Assembly: GCA_965223815.1 (NCBI GenBank)
Contig: OZ245019.1
Coordinates: forward strand, 4,030,001 to 4,094,000
Source: HKST-UBA178 sp965223815
GTDB taxonomy: Bacteria > Pseudomonadota > Gammaproteobacteria > Chromatiales > Chromatiaceae
Length of the DNA: 64,000 nucleotides
Direction: 5' to 3'
Every line of letters begins with the position of its first letter. The stretch's first letter is position 1. Positions 24,666 to 34,045 of this stretch are shown here, piece by piece. The notes under the pieces are model-generated. The model did not search any database and was not told the DNA's origin. It was given only the letters and a program-made list of their open reading frames with translations. A program made the translations under genes and the position numbers.

Positions 24666-26663
24666 TTACGGCTGCGGAACTGCATTTGTGAGATCTCTGA
24701 CTATCCATCCGTCCTCTTCTGCTGCTGTAATCAGAATATCGCTAGCGGCCTCCCGGCGCATCGCGAGAGCGAGAACATGGCGAGGCCGTGTTGCGGCAAC
24801 GAAGATGTTCGTTGCCGCTGCAAGCTCGACATGATTGGCGGAGAAATCGCGCTCTTCTAGCCCGAAAGCATGTGGAAGGACAGTAGCAAGATCCATAGTC
24901 CGATCTGCAAGCGCTCTGCCCCGGTAGACTTCTGTTTCAAGTGCAAGAATGGCATCAACGGTTTTGCCCTTCACAGAGTGTATCGAACCCAGCCTTATGC
25001 GAACACCATCGTGCTCGAATATCACGCTCGAACGCTGCCCAATGTCTTGCGCGCCTTCTTCGTCTTCTTCGTTGTAGGGGACAAACTGAAGAAAAGCTGC
25101 GCATGCCTCAGTTAGTTCGTTGTCGATTCCGAGGGCCGTCAATAAGTCGGCACTAAATGCGGTCCATTCCTCGCGGCCCCAGGGCGCAGTGCCGCAGATT
25201 ACTCGGTCTCTGATGAGCCTTTGCACACGCAGGGGCTTTGTCGCTTCTTCTTGACGAAGAATGCTCCAGAGGTATCGCTTTGTGACCGGTCGTCCTTCAC
25301 TGGTTAGAACGCCTTGGCATCGGAGCAGCCGGACAATGGATGACTTTATGAGATCTGCAATTTCCGCCGGTGGTGAATGCACGTGATGAAGCGCAGAAGC
25401 ATAGCGCAATCCAACGCATAGTAGATTGGAGCGCATCTGTGTTTGGCTGCCGCCGCCCCGGTAGGTAGGGCAGTAATCTACGAGGGTCTTCGGCCACCCT
25501 CCGGTCCTGTCCCGCGTAGGACTATGCCGCGAGGCCACGGCGCGGATGTCCAGGGAGGGCTCAAGGTCGTCGCCCCAATGCCCTCGCACTTCAGTCGCAT
25601 AGGTTTGCAGTACGTTTCTAATTTCGAAATCGTCGAATAGGATCAGAATACGCCTGCCCGGACGATCAATGCGTGATTCGATTTGTTGCGGAGCGCGTGC
25701 CGTCAGGCGGCTGGTAAAATTGGCAATGTCCGGGCCAAAGCGTCGGGTATGGTTGAGGGGAATGACGTCTTCCCCTGCTCGCCAGTAGTCATCCGGTCCT
25801 AGTTCTTCATCTTCATACAACGTCTGGTTCTGATCGCCAAGCCTCTGATAAGCGACGCCTTCACCAAAGAGTCTCTCAAGCAGCGCGAGCTGCGCACCAT
25901 TCGTGTCCTGAGCTTCGTCGAGCAGGACAAGCGGGAAGCGCTTCTGCAATCTTTCAACGATCGTCGGAGATTTTTCAAGCGCCTGCGTTGCAAGCGCGAG
26001 CATATCGCCGTAACGGTAGTAGCCATCATTGACGATCTCGGCCTTGAGTTCCTCCAGCGCGATGCCAGTTGCGCTGGTCGGGCCCGGTTGCCTTGAGCGA
26101 GGCCGGACCTTGAGTCTGGCGGGAGGAGTATTTACATCGCACTCGAAGTCTTCGGCGAGTTCCAGGCTACTAAGGTATCCCTTAAGCGCATGTTCTTGCC
26201 GGTAAGCATATTGTATGAGTGACTGTTTCGTCCTCCACCGCGAGAGAGCGACCGCTGCAAAGACATCGTCATCAATGTGTTGGACGGCCCAGCCGAGGCC
26301 ACGCAGATATGGTAAGGCTATGAAGCGATCAATGAATGACGTGACAGTTCCAACGAAGTGCGGATATGACAGAAACGCGGAAGCGGAAGGATGGCCGTGT
26401 AGCTTCTCCTCAACCTCGTTGCGTGCGGCATTTGTATGAGAGATAACGCATACGCCTTGTGTCCTAGACTGCCATGTTCGGGACAGGAGTGCGAGCTTTG
26501 CGACGAGTAACGTGGTCTTCCCGTTACCGGGAGCGGCTTGAACATCGCGGGAATCTGTGGCGGCCAAAAAAGCTTGTTGGTTTGGGCCTGTGAAATCACA
26601 GCCGCCGAGCTCCCGGCCAAGCTCATCCAGCAATGCTGGGGTGAGCTCCGGGATATCGATCAT
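24666..26663 (-). CDS. gajB: Gabija protein GajB, UvrD-like helicase
   Basis: A 665-residue superfamily 1A helicase. TGPNQQAFLAA (25-35) precedes Walker A APGNGKTTLL (44-53). Walker B is PLVLLDEAQDTNGAQ, motif III is RLGDQNQTLYED, motif V is IRLGSIHSVKGKT and motif VI includes VAATRPRHVLALAMRRE. Together with the OLD-type nuclease upstream, which overlaps it by 4 bases, this is the Gabija anti-phage pair. GajB is thought to sense DNA or nucleotide changes and activate the GajA complex. Confidence 0.93.
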   Translation of the reverse strand: MIDIPELTPALLDELGRELGGCDFTGPNQQAFLAATDSRDVQAAPGNGKTTLLVAKLALLSRTWQSRTQGVCVISHTNAARNEVEEKLHGHPSASAFLSYPHFVGTVTSFIDRFIALPYLRGLGWAVQHIDDDVFAAVALSRWRTKQSLIQYAYRQEHALKGYLSSLELAEDFECDVNTPPARLKVRPRSRQPGPTSATGIALEELKAEIVNDGYYRYGDMLALATQALEKSPTIVERLQKRFPLVLLDEAQDTNGAQLALLERLFGEGVAYQRLGDQNQTLYEDEELGPDDYWRAGEDVIPLNHTRRFGPDIANFTSRLTARAPQQIESRIDRPGRRILILFDDFEIRNVLQTYATEVRGHWGDDLEPSLDIRAVASRHSPTRDRTGGWPKTLVDYCPTYRGGGSQTQMRSNLLCVGLRYASALHHVHSPPAEIADLIKSSIVRLLRCQGVLTSEGRPVTKRYLWSILRQEEATKPLRVQRLIRDRVICGTAPWGREEWTAFSADLLTALGIDNELTEACAAFLQFVPYNEEDEEGAQDIGQRSSVIFEHDGVRIRLGSIHSVKGKTVDAILALETEVYRGRALADRTMDLATVLPHAFGLEERDFSANHVELAAATNIFVAATRPRHVLALAMRREAASDILITAAEEDGWIVRDLTNAVPQP

Positions 26664-28573
26664 TCGCCCGGCTCCGGCACAGCGGGTGCGGAAACCACAT
26701 CATCTGCGGCGGGTGACTGCTCTGGCTGTATCGTTACGTGATCGATTGCCCCGACGAGATATGCGGGCAGCTTGGCGCGAAACTCGGCGGCGGTATCCGG
26801 CAACTCGGCGAGAAGGGCACAAAACTGTTCAGCTGCCTGTGCCTTTGACACCCGTTTCTTGTGAAGTGCCTCGAAGATTCGTACAGCGACTTCGTCTGGC
26901 GTTTGTGCTCCCTGCCAGTCTTCCACCTGCTCACGCGCGGTACCCATGATCTGTTCGCGGGTTTGACCTGCCGGTCCCTTCGCGAGCTGCACGGCCTGAT
27001 GCACGATGACGGCAAGATCCGGCTGGCGCGCCAGATCGTATTCCAGTGTCCACTGCTCGGACGGAAAACTTTGGACACTTCCGCCATCGTGTTTTGCAAG
27101 TCCCTGTTCGTATTCCGCCTTTTTTGCATCATCCCACTCTGTCTCGGTTTGTCTATCTCCGACAAGCTCCTTGGCACAGTCGGGCGGAATGTCGCGGTCG
27201 GGAATGAGTGCGACGGGTACATCCATCTTTGCATTATCGGCGCGTTGGAAGATCCGGCTGTAGCGGAAGAGCCCCCGATGGCCAACATTGACTATCGACA
27301 CGCCATTCTTGTCGAAAGAGCGGTCGATCTTTTTGGCAATGGCGGGCAGGAGAATGTTCTCCGCATCACCCTCGACGATCACAAGGCCGCGCGCAAAAAA
27401 CAGGTTGGCTTTCGTGGCGTCGAGGAACCTGCGCAGGAACTCGTAGTCGTCTTCGTTAAGGTTGGTCTTCCCTTTGGCCAACGGAAAGGCGCGATGGCCA
27501 ATTATCATGACCATCGCATCGAGATCAGCGCTTGCTGCAAGCTGAGGGCTATGCGTGCTGAGCAGTACTTGGACTTGTTGTCCCGGCTGTCCCTCGGCAG
27601 GCGGAGCGGCCCTCTGCTCAAGCACATGCATGAACAGCGACTGGTGCTGCGGGTGAAGATGGGCCTCAGGCTCTTCGATGAGCAGGTAGGGAAGCTGTTG
27701 CGGCTGGGATTGAAGCAGTAGCAACTCAGCAGCCATGAAGAGCAGATTGTTATAGCCAAGACCTCTGTTGAGGTGCTCAATATGCCCCGGTGGGGCGTTG
27801 AGATAGAGCTCAAGCCGTTCGAGAAGTTGGCCGAACGATCCCTTTACACCGAGGCCGAGCGTTGCGCTCAATGGATCACCGGAGAACGACAAGTCATCGA
27901 GATAGTTTGTGTTGACGTCCGTTTGCACCTGCTGAACTGCAGGGTGGTTCTCGATATTTGTGTCGGCACTCGCCATGACATCGGTTAGCGTGTCAGCCTG
28001 ACCAGGCTCCGCTGGATCAGCCTGCTGTGACATTCCTGGCAATGCGCCAAGAATACGGGACAGGCGTGAGCGCCTTCCGGAACGCAGTTCGCGCTCCGCG
28101 TCTCGAAGGGGCCTTAGATATGTTGACCGGATGTATTCACGCAGGTCGCCCTCCAATGTGGGGCCGTCCGCATTCATTCCTGCCCGGTAAAGCGTGATGA
28201 CGGAATCGCCGCCGCCAGGAGTTTTACGCAAGGTGGCGCGAAGGCAGACGTGCAAACGAAGCACGCCGCCTTCATTGTTGCACCACTCAAGAAAACGCGC
28301 CTCTTCGTCAGGTGTCAGGTCATCGAATGTGCAGCGCAATAAGAGCTCTGTGACTCTGATGCCATCGGGATTGACATGAAAGTCGTCGGGTTCGAGGCGA
28401 AGATAGTCATCACCGCGCGTCCACAGAACAAAGCGCGGAACATCGATCGCAGCAGTCTTTCCGGAGTCATTCGCGCCGACGAGGATATTCAATCCTCGTC
28501 GCAAAGTCAGCGAGAGAGGCGCTTCCGCCCCGAAACAACGAAAACCCGTGGCGTGTATTTCCGAAACATACAT
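26660..28573 (-). CDS. gajA: Gabija protein GajA, ATPase-TOPRIM (OLD-family) nuclease
   Basis: A 637-residue protein. The N-terminal ABC-type ATPase has Walker A GANDSGKT (33-40), a signature-like GLGYNNLLFM (271-280), Walker B LLIEEPEAHLHP (297-308) and STHSPQLAA (339-347). The TOPRIM domain has GLVIVEGDAENILLP with Glu401 and the DRD triad (459-461). GajA of Gabija is a nucleotide-regulated, sequence-specific DNA-nicking enzyme that forms a complex with GajB. The C-terminal 150 residues are helical and end in a Pro/Ala-rich tail. Alternatives such as a stand-alone OLD nuclease are unlikely with gajB attached. Confidence 0.94.
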   Translation of the reverse strand: MYVSEIHATGFRCFGAEAPLSLTLRRGLNILVGANDSGKTAAIDVPRFVLWTRGDDYLRLEPDDFHVNPDGIRVTELLLRCTFDDLTPDEEARFLEWCNNEGGVLRLHVCLRATLRKTPGGGDSVITLYRAGMNADGPTLEGDLREYIRSTYLRPLRDAERELRSGRRSRLSRILGALPGMSQQADPAEPGQADTLTDVMASADTNIENHPAVQQVQTDVNTNYLDDLSFSGDPLSATLGLGVKGSFGQLLERLELYLNAPPGHIEHLNRGLGYNNLLFMAAELLLLQSQPQQLPYLLIEEPEAHLHPQHQSLFMHVLEQRAAPPAEGQPGQQVQVLLSTHSPQLAASADLDAMVMIIGHRAFPLAKGKTNLNEDDYEFLRRFLDATKANLFFARGLVIVEGDAENILLPAIAKKIDRSFDKNGVSIVNVGHRGLFRYSRIFQRADNAKMDVPVALIPDRDIPPDCAKELVGDRQTETEWDDAKKAEYEQGLAKHDGGSVQSFPSEQWTLEYDLARQPDLAVIVHQAVQLAKGPAGQTREQIMGTAREQVEDWQGAQTPDEVAVRIFEALHKKRVSKAQAAEQFCALLAELPDTAAEFRAKLPAYLVGAIDHVTIQPEQSPAADDVVSAPAVPEPGE

Positions 28574-28845
28574 AATCCTACGCCCCCCTCGGAGAAAGAT
28601 TGCTGCCTAGCGCATCACAGCTGATTATCTGGACGGTATAGATATCGTGATACCCGCCCTACTAAGCATGAGTTTACAGCATCCATTCTCGTGCACCTCA
28701 TGAAGCGTGTTCTAATCGCCGTAGAACAGGCACTATAAATATTATCCCTAACAGACCGATTCGGGTCGCTTATCTTCCTTTGGATTCTTGGACTCGCCTC
28801 AGACCACCTAGCAATGCTGAGATCGACCATTTGTGGAAATTCGAA
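28574..28845. other. Gap upstream of gajA, presumed promoter region
   Basis: A 272-base gap between gajA and the GIY-YIG gene, richer in A and T than the transfer genes. No convincing frame, terminator or repeat was found. It should hold the gajAB promoter. Confidence 0.4.
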
Positions 28846-29913
28846 TTATACGGCTCCTCGCTTATAGGTTTTCCCTGATAAAAAATCTTTAACCTGGCGT
28901 TCGTCCAATGCGCCAACATTTTTTATTATCGTCGGTATTGAAACACCTTCTGCATGTAAACGGCGAATTTCTTTTCTCTGGTCTACTGACAGCCTTTTAG
29001 GATTAGCCTCATTAACTTGCTCATAGTGCTTATCGTCTTCCCACCACGTCTTTATGAACGGGTTTGGGATACCCTTCCTCGGATTTTGTCTGACGTACTC
29101 AGAAATCGCACGATCCCGCTCTTCGAGTGACATGTGATCTTTATTTGTGGCACCAAGCTTGTGAAGGTACTGAAGCCCCTTGAAACCACCCGGAATCATA
29201 TTCAGGCCGTACTGATCGGTCGCAATTTTCTCCACATACAATTCCTCCCAATTCATGGCTTCGTCGTAGCTTTGATTGATTTCCCTTAGTGAGGAGGTGT
29301 AGAGAACATCATGCCAGCCTGTACTTTCCCGTAAAGCCTGGTAGAACAACCGCCTGTTTCCACGACGTGTTTCCGCCATGTGCTCACCAAGTCGTTCCAA
29401 CCAATTTCGACTCGTGATACCGACGTAGTAATACGTATCTTCATCAAGCATCTGGCGGGATAGAAAATGATCAATACTCGCTATCCGAGGAACGTTCTTT
29501 GAGATCGAATGGATGTAGCATTGATGCTCAGAGTTTGCATCCCCCCATCCCTTCAGTAGGTATTGAAGTGGAACCAATGTCTTCCAAGCCACTCCGCCTT
29601 CATACTCGATCACAGTATGTAATTGCGCTGGCCCGGGATAAGGCCTATCCCTTGCCTCTGTCTTAATTTCTTTTTCTGCGACATACAGTCCTTGGGCAAT
29701 GTCTATTTGGATATTCAATAGTCGCTCGGAGCCACGGCATTTGTTAATTGTGCTTTTGTTGTGTTCGATCAGTCTATCGATCAAACCGCGATACTGTCCT
29801 GGACTATCGTTTATCTGGCACAAGCAAATGTCTAGCCGTTGCACCATAGGCAAACCATGGCCCATCGGCAATAATGCATGACAGTTTCTCTTGTCCAGAA
29901 ATTTTGGCTTCAT
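28846..29913 (-). CDS. GIY-YIG nuclease-like protein with C-terminal HTH
   Basis: A 355-residue protein. The first 125 residues are unassigned. A GIY-YIG core follows: CYIHSI (132-137) as the GIY half, YYYVGITSRNWLERLGEH (161-178) as the YIG half with the catalytic-type Arg174 and His178, Glu at 223-224 in NWEELYVEKI, and GLNMIPGGFKG (236-246), a motif often found at the end of such domains. Residues about 304-350 form a helix-turn-helix (KRLSVDQRKEIRRLHAEGVS). Such fusions occur in homing and phage-derived nucleases. Base composition is lower in GC than the backbone, suggesting recent acquisition. It may be a third partner near Gabija or an independent defence nuclease. Confidence 0.75.
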   Translation of the reverse strand: MKPKFLDKRNCHALLPMGHGLPMVQRLDICLCQINDSPGQYRGLIDRLIEHNKSTINKCRGSERLLNIQIDIAQGLYVAEKEIKTEARDRPYPGPAQLHTVIEYEGGVAWKTLVPLQYLLKGWGDANSEHQCYIHSISKNVPRIASIDHFLSRQMLDEDTYYYVGITSRNWLERLGEHMAETRRGNRRLFYQALRESTGWHDVLYTSSLREINQSYDEAMNWEELYVEKIATDQYGLNMIPGGFKGLQYLHKLGATNKDHMSLEERDRAISEYVRQNPRKGIPNPFIKTWWEDDKHYEQVNEANPKRLSVDQRKEIRRLHAEGVSIPTIIKNVGALDERQVKDFLSGKTYKRGAV

Positions 29914-30135
29914 TTCAATCTTTTGTTGGTGCTCAACTAGTATCAGTTCTAGCGGCTAAAGGACAGCCTCCGGCTCTGAAGCGGCCATTTGACCAATTTA
30001 ATCAGATTTTACATCTGCGTCTATCCAGTAGGAAATCGACAAGTGCACAACAGCGCTATAATTGCATTGACCTAATTTTCGCGTGTCGAATTAAATTAAT
30101 AATTGTTTCTCAAACTCCTACAGACTTGGGTGATC

Positions 30136-30870
30136 TTATAGATATTTCTTAAACGTGCTCGCCGTGACCGCCACCGTCAGCGCGAACAAGGTTGCAAACG
30201 GCAAGATGACGAAGGTCGGATGCAGACTGAACGGCAAGGCGAGATAGGTCACCCAGGTCAGGACAACCAAAGGCAGTGCCGCCTTCTTCGCATAGTGATA
30301 GACAAAGGAACTCTCTCGACCCCCACCCCATCGGCGCAGATCGCGTTGTACCAATCCATCGACGAGCGCGACCAGGCTAAACAGCAGGAAGATCGGCATC
30401 GCCAGAGTCAAAATGGCAAGGCGCACTGAGAACACCTGGGTCACCTGCATCATGGCCAGTACGTACTCTGCCAGGGGTTTATAGACCTTATGCAGCGTCG
30501 CCCTGACGCCCTGCTCAACCTTCCGCGGAGGCAGTGACACCCATCGGATGAAATCCACAAATCGCGTCACCTCGAAAAGGTAGTGGTAGGAATTATCGGC
30601 GAACCGTTTGGCGAATCGTGCCGGATCGGAGGTCACAACACTGCGACGAAAATCATTGTCGAGATAGCTGATCTCCGTGACCAGCATGGTACGACTGTGA
30701 TCGACCCCTTCATCCGGCCACCAAAGCACCATGCCTGCCCACTCCACGATGATCGAGAACAATAGCGAAAACAATAACCACAGGATGACCTTCACGACAG
30801 CCGATAGGGTCTTCGAAAACAGCCCTTGCTGAACCACACGGCGACGAGGATCTGCTACGGCCTCAGCCAT
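30136..30870 (-). CDS. ICE membrane protein, TIGR03747 family
   Basis: A 244-residue inner-membrane protein with an N-terminal helix (VVKVILWLLFSLLFSIIVEW), a periplasmic segment with DNDFRRSVVTSDPARFAKRF, and later helices (LAILTLAMPIFLLFSLVALV and the final 45 residues) around RDLRRWGGGRESSFVYHYA. This matches the TIGR03747 family always found beside the coupling protein gene. It overlaps traD by 8 bases. Confidence 0.94.
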   Translation of the reverse strand: MAEAVADPRRRVVQQGLFSKTLSAVVKVILWLLFSLLFSIIVEWAGMVLWWPDEGVDHSRTMLVTEISYLDNDFRRSVVTSDPARFAKRFADNSYHYLFEVTRFVDFIRWVSLPPRKVEQGVRATLHKVYKPLAEYVLAMMQVTQVFSVRLAILTLAMPIFLLFSLVALVDGLVQRDLRRWGGGRESSFVYHYAKKAALPLVVLTWVTYLALPFSLHPTFVILPFATLFALTVAVTASTFKKYL

Positions 30871-32962
30871 CGGAGGCCTCCGGTTCTACCTCGGGCTCGC
30901 TGACGTCCGGCGCGGCTCCCCACCACGGTTCCTGCACGCGGTACCAGTGATCGTTGGTGATGTAGGTGCGCTCCATCTCATTGGTTATCTCAGTGAGCGT
31001 CTCAGGCATATCCGAGTCCGTCGCGGGCAACGGCATGCGAATCTTCCATAGCTGGCCACCTTCCAGGAGGGCAAAGGCCTGTCCCTTGGGTAGGGTTATC
31101 AACTCGGCCGGCGTCAGCAACGGAACTTCTGAAACACTGATTCGATCCTCGTTGCGGGAGCTGAAATCGATCCCGGAACCCGGCTCCGAGGAATCGTTGA
31201 CACCGGAAACGCTCATCAGGGTGAACACCTCAACCTTGGGTAGCTGGTCGGTGAGCATCTCGGCCGTAGCCAGCTCTTTCACCCTCAGCATGATCATTGT
31301 GTTGAAGTTACCGGCGACCTGCCCTGCTTTTGCACGATTGCCTATGCGCGCTTCGACATCCGACCAGGTCTGCGTATAGGCCGTGACCTGAAAGCCGGCC
31401 CCACCGGCCTTGTTCAGTAGGGGAACAAACTCATCACCGATCAGTTCGTTGAACTCATCGGCATGCATGGAGATGGTGGGCGGGGTGTCGATGGATTCTC
31501 CGTCCACGCCATGCTTGTAAATGTGTCCGGCGACCGACACCAGATCAGCGAACATGGAATTGCCTACTGCACTGGCCACGGTGGTATCAGTCAGGGCGTC
31601 CAGCCCGACATAGACGATCCCCTTGCGTCGGATGACTTCCATCCATTCGAAGATCGGACGCGTATCGTTCTTATCCAGATAATCCGGCGAGATCAGTTCG
31701 GCGATATTGCCCGTGGTCAGCTTCTCCATCAGCGGACCGACGGAGCTGACGATCTTGTCGAAGTAGGTCTTGTCGTACTTGAAGGCAGACACCAGCCCAT
31801 CGAGGACTGGATCGTAGAGATCCTGGGCCTGCAGGTGCCGCATCAACGCAATCGCTTCTTTACTGCGCCCCCTTAGAGCTGCCGGCAGGTTTCGTTCCGA
31901 GATCTTGCTCGACAGCTCCTCGACTTGTTCCTTCCAGTCCTCGGCGCCGTGTGACTCCAGATGCGCCTCGGCATACTCCGTGAACAGAGGTTCAATATCG
32001 TTGATGTAGCGTCGGACCTGCTGATAGTCCGGACGGCGGTTTAGCGCCACCAGTGCACGGGCAATGATGTTGACGAATCGCCAGGCGAACTCCTTAAAGG
32101 CCGCTGAATTGCCTTCACTGGGTAACTGGTTGGCGATGCGGGTAGCAACCTCGGTGATACGCGAGAAGTTCCCGATGGCGTTGTAGCGAGCCGAGACCTG
32201 GGGAAATCCCAGATGGAACATATAGAAGTCTTTGGTCCGTCCGGCCCGTTTGGCCTCGGCATACACACGCCGCAACAAACCCGCATCCCCCTTGGGATCG
32301 AAGACGATCACCACGTCACCACGGCGGATGTCCTGGGTGATAAGGATCTCGGCCAGCCGGGTCTTACCGACGCGAGTGGTCCCTAACACCAGGGTATGCC
32401 CCACCCGCTCGCCGATGTCCATCCACACATCCTGCTCGTCAGGCTCGACAGCGTGTAGGGCCGGTTTGCCACCGACGGCCGGCAACGGCGACAGCGGGCT
32501 CCACCAGGCCCGGACCCGAAACAGCAGCGCCAACAAACTCAGAATCGGGACCGATTCCCAGGCGACCTCCTTGCGGCGCGCCCATTGATACAGGCTACCC
32601 GGCTGGACGTAACGCTGGACCTCTGGCCGGATGGTATCGCGCAATCGCTGAGTGTGTTTCTGGGTCCAGCGAAAGCCCCGTCCTAAAAAGAGCTTGCGGC
32701 GGCTGAGGGGGATCTTGCGGGATCTCACCTTATAGATGGGCAACCGGCGCATGTTGCGCTGGTAGCGCAGTACCCGCCAGGCTTGTCGACCCCGGATCAG
32801 GCCGATCAGTCCGAGTACGGCGCCAGCGCCATAGGCAACACCCGGCGGCATCATCAGCGCCCAGGGAGCCAGAATGGCTATCCCTGCCGTCGCAAAGGCC
32901 ACCAATGTCGACCACAGCTCGACCGGGGGCCGCAGCAGGGCCTCGATGGGGTGCGCGCTCAT
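30863..32962 (-). CDS. traD: Type IV coupling protein TraD (SXT-type, TIGR03743)
   Basis: A 699-residue coupling ATPase linking the relaxosome to the secretion channel. Two N-terminal membrane helices (about 15-60) precede Walker A LVLGTTRVGKTRLAEIL (191-207). Walker B is VVIVFDPKGDAG, and the second conserved block includes ISMHADEFNELIGDEF and QVTAYTQTWSDVEARIG. Its end overlaps TIGR03747 and its start overlaps TIGR03765 by 4 bases. Confidence 0.96.
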   Translation of the reverse strand: MSAHPIEALLRPPVELWSTLVAFATAGIAILAPWALMMPPGVAYGAGAVLGLIGLIRGRQAWRVLRYQRNMRRLPIYKVRSRKIPLSRRKLFLGRGFRWTQKHTQRLRDTIRPEVQRYVQPGSLYQWARRKEVAWESVPILSLLALLFRVRAWWSPLSPLPAVGGKPALHAVEPDEQDVWMDIGERVGHTLVLGTTRVGKTRLAEILITQDIRRGDVVIVFDPKGDAGLLRRVYAEAKRAGRTKDFYMFHLGFPQVSARYNAIGNFSRITEVATRIANQLPSEGNSAAFKEFAWRFVNIIARALVALNRRPDYQQVRRYINDIEPLFTEYAEAHLESHGAEDWKEQVEELSSKISERNLPAALRGRSKEAIALMRHLQAQDLYDPVLDGLVSAFKYDKTYFDKIVSSVGPLMEKLTTGNIAELISPDYLDKNDTRPIFEWMEVIRRKGIVYVGLDALTDTTVASAVGNSMFADLVSVAGHIYKHGVDGESIDTPPTISMHADEFNELIGDEFVPLLNKAGGAGFQVTAYTQTWSDVEARIGNRAKAGQVAGNFNTMIMLRVKELATAEMLTDQLPKVEVFTLMSVSGVNDSSEPGSGIDFSSRNEDRISVSEVPLLTPAELITLPKGQAFALLEGGQLWKIRMPLPATDSDMPETLTEITNEMERTYITNDHWYRVQEPWWGAAPDVSEPEVEPEASDG

Positions 32963-33489
32963 TGCTCGATGCCGTGCGCCGAGATCAGCACCGGATAATG
33001 CGAAACGCTCAGTGCCTTCGCGATGTCGCTGCCCGAGGCTGGCAGGATCGATAGGCCGTCAGCCAATCTGGCAATCGTTCGCAAATCATCCATCGTCTCG
33101 GCCTGCACCAGCATCCCGATCGCACCGATCTCCTTGAGCCGATCGCGGTGTTTCTGTAGCCACTGCCGAGAACGGCTGTCAGACCCGATCAGGAAAAATG
33201 GCCGCGTGAACGGCCTATCATGTGCACGAGCCTGCACCGGTCCGGATGTCAGGCCGGGTGATTGAATCGGCAACCAGGCTTTGGGGTCAGCGGCGCCGAG
33301 CTGGGGGCTTGTTGGAACCTGACTTTGCTGTGGCAAACCATCTTGAGTTTGAAAAACCTCCAGAAAAGGTGCGATGGGTCGTGTATTACCACTGTCATGG
33401 ATCACGGTCAGATCAGCCTGAGCCATGACGGGTACGAGCAAGCAACTCATGACCAAGACCTTGCGGCAATAATGATTGAATCGACCCAT
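32959..33489 (-). CDS. ICE conjugation protein, TIGR03765 family
   Basis: About 176 residues from MGRFNHYCRKVLVMSCLL, a start with GGAAGGAT upstream; a longer frame to 33588 overlaps the transglycosylase gene. The signal peptide ends near VMAQADLTVIHDSG. The C-terminal half has FFLIGSDSRSRQWLQKHRDR and ADGLSILPASGSDIAKALSV, matching the TIGR03765 family, which resembles part of relaxase-accessory proteins; the exact role is unknown. Confidence 0.92.
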   Translation of the reverse strand: MGRFNHYCRKVLVMSCLLVPVMAQADLTVIHDSGNTRPIAPFLEVFQTQDGLPQQSQVPTSPQLGAADPKAWLPIQSPGLTSGPVQARAHDRPFTRPFFLIGSDSRSRQWLQKHRDRLKEIGAIGMLVQAETMDDLRTIARLADGLSILPASGSDIAKALSVSHYPVLISAHGIEQ

Positions 33490-33493
33490 TGAT

Positions 33494-34042
33494 TTATCCT
33501 TCCTGTACGATGCGCTGCCAGTGGGAGACAACACGGCGACGGTACCGGTCTGCACGATGGGAATCCTTCGGCGAGTGATAACAGCCAACGCTGCCCCACC
33601 AGTCCTGCCGCGTGGCGTAACAATCCTGCAAAATTCCGGCGCCCACGCGCAGGTTGTGATATGGATCGAGTGCCTGCCACGGGGTCCCGAGCCGATCCTG
33701 GTGATAACGCCAGTTGACCTGCATCAGGCCGATATCGATGGAGCGCTTCCCCTCCTCCAGATACGCCGTCAATGCCTGCCAGGCCGCTTGCCGGGAATCA
33801 AAGAAGTAACCCCGCCCGGCCACGTTCAATGTCCAGGGCCATGGCCGGAGGGTACCGGTCTGTCCCGTCTGCTTACCGCTTTCAGTGAGCGCCACAGCAA
33901 ACAATACGCTCTGGGGTATTCCATGCTCTGCCGCAATCATGCGATAACCCGTTGGCACGGATTCATTCGCCCTACCCATGGAAGGAAGCGTCAAGACGGC
34001 AAATACCATCGGCCAGCCAAAAACTCGCATCAACGCCACCAT
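33494..34042 (-). CDS. Lytic transglycosylase, conjugation-associated
   Basis: A 182-residue exported muramidase (signal peptide VFGWPMVFAVLTLPSMGRA). The SLT fold shows AVALTESGKQTG with the catalytic Glu, RSIDIGLMQVNWRYH and YHNLRVGAGILQDCY. Such enzymes open peptidoglycan locally for the secretion channel. A second possible start lies 12 bases downstream. Confidence 0.93.
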   Translation of the reverse strand: MVALMRVFGWPMVFAVLTLPSMGRANESVPTGYRMIAAEHGIPQSVLFAVALTESGKQTGQTGTLRPWPWTLNVAGRGYFFDSRQAAWQALTAYLEEGKRSIDIGLMQVNWRYHQDRLGTPWQALDPYHNLRVGAGILQDCYATRQDWWGSVGCYHSPKDSHRADRYRRRVVSHWQRIVQEG

Positions 34043-34045
34043 GGG

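Noticed and set aside
28615..28830. Short frame upstream of gajA
   Set aside because: No ribosome binding site, no recognisable features and AT-rich spacer composition.
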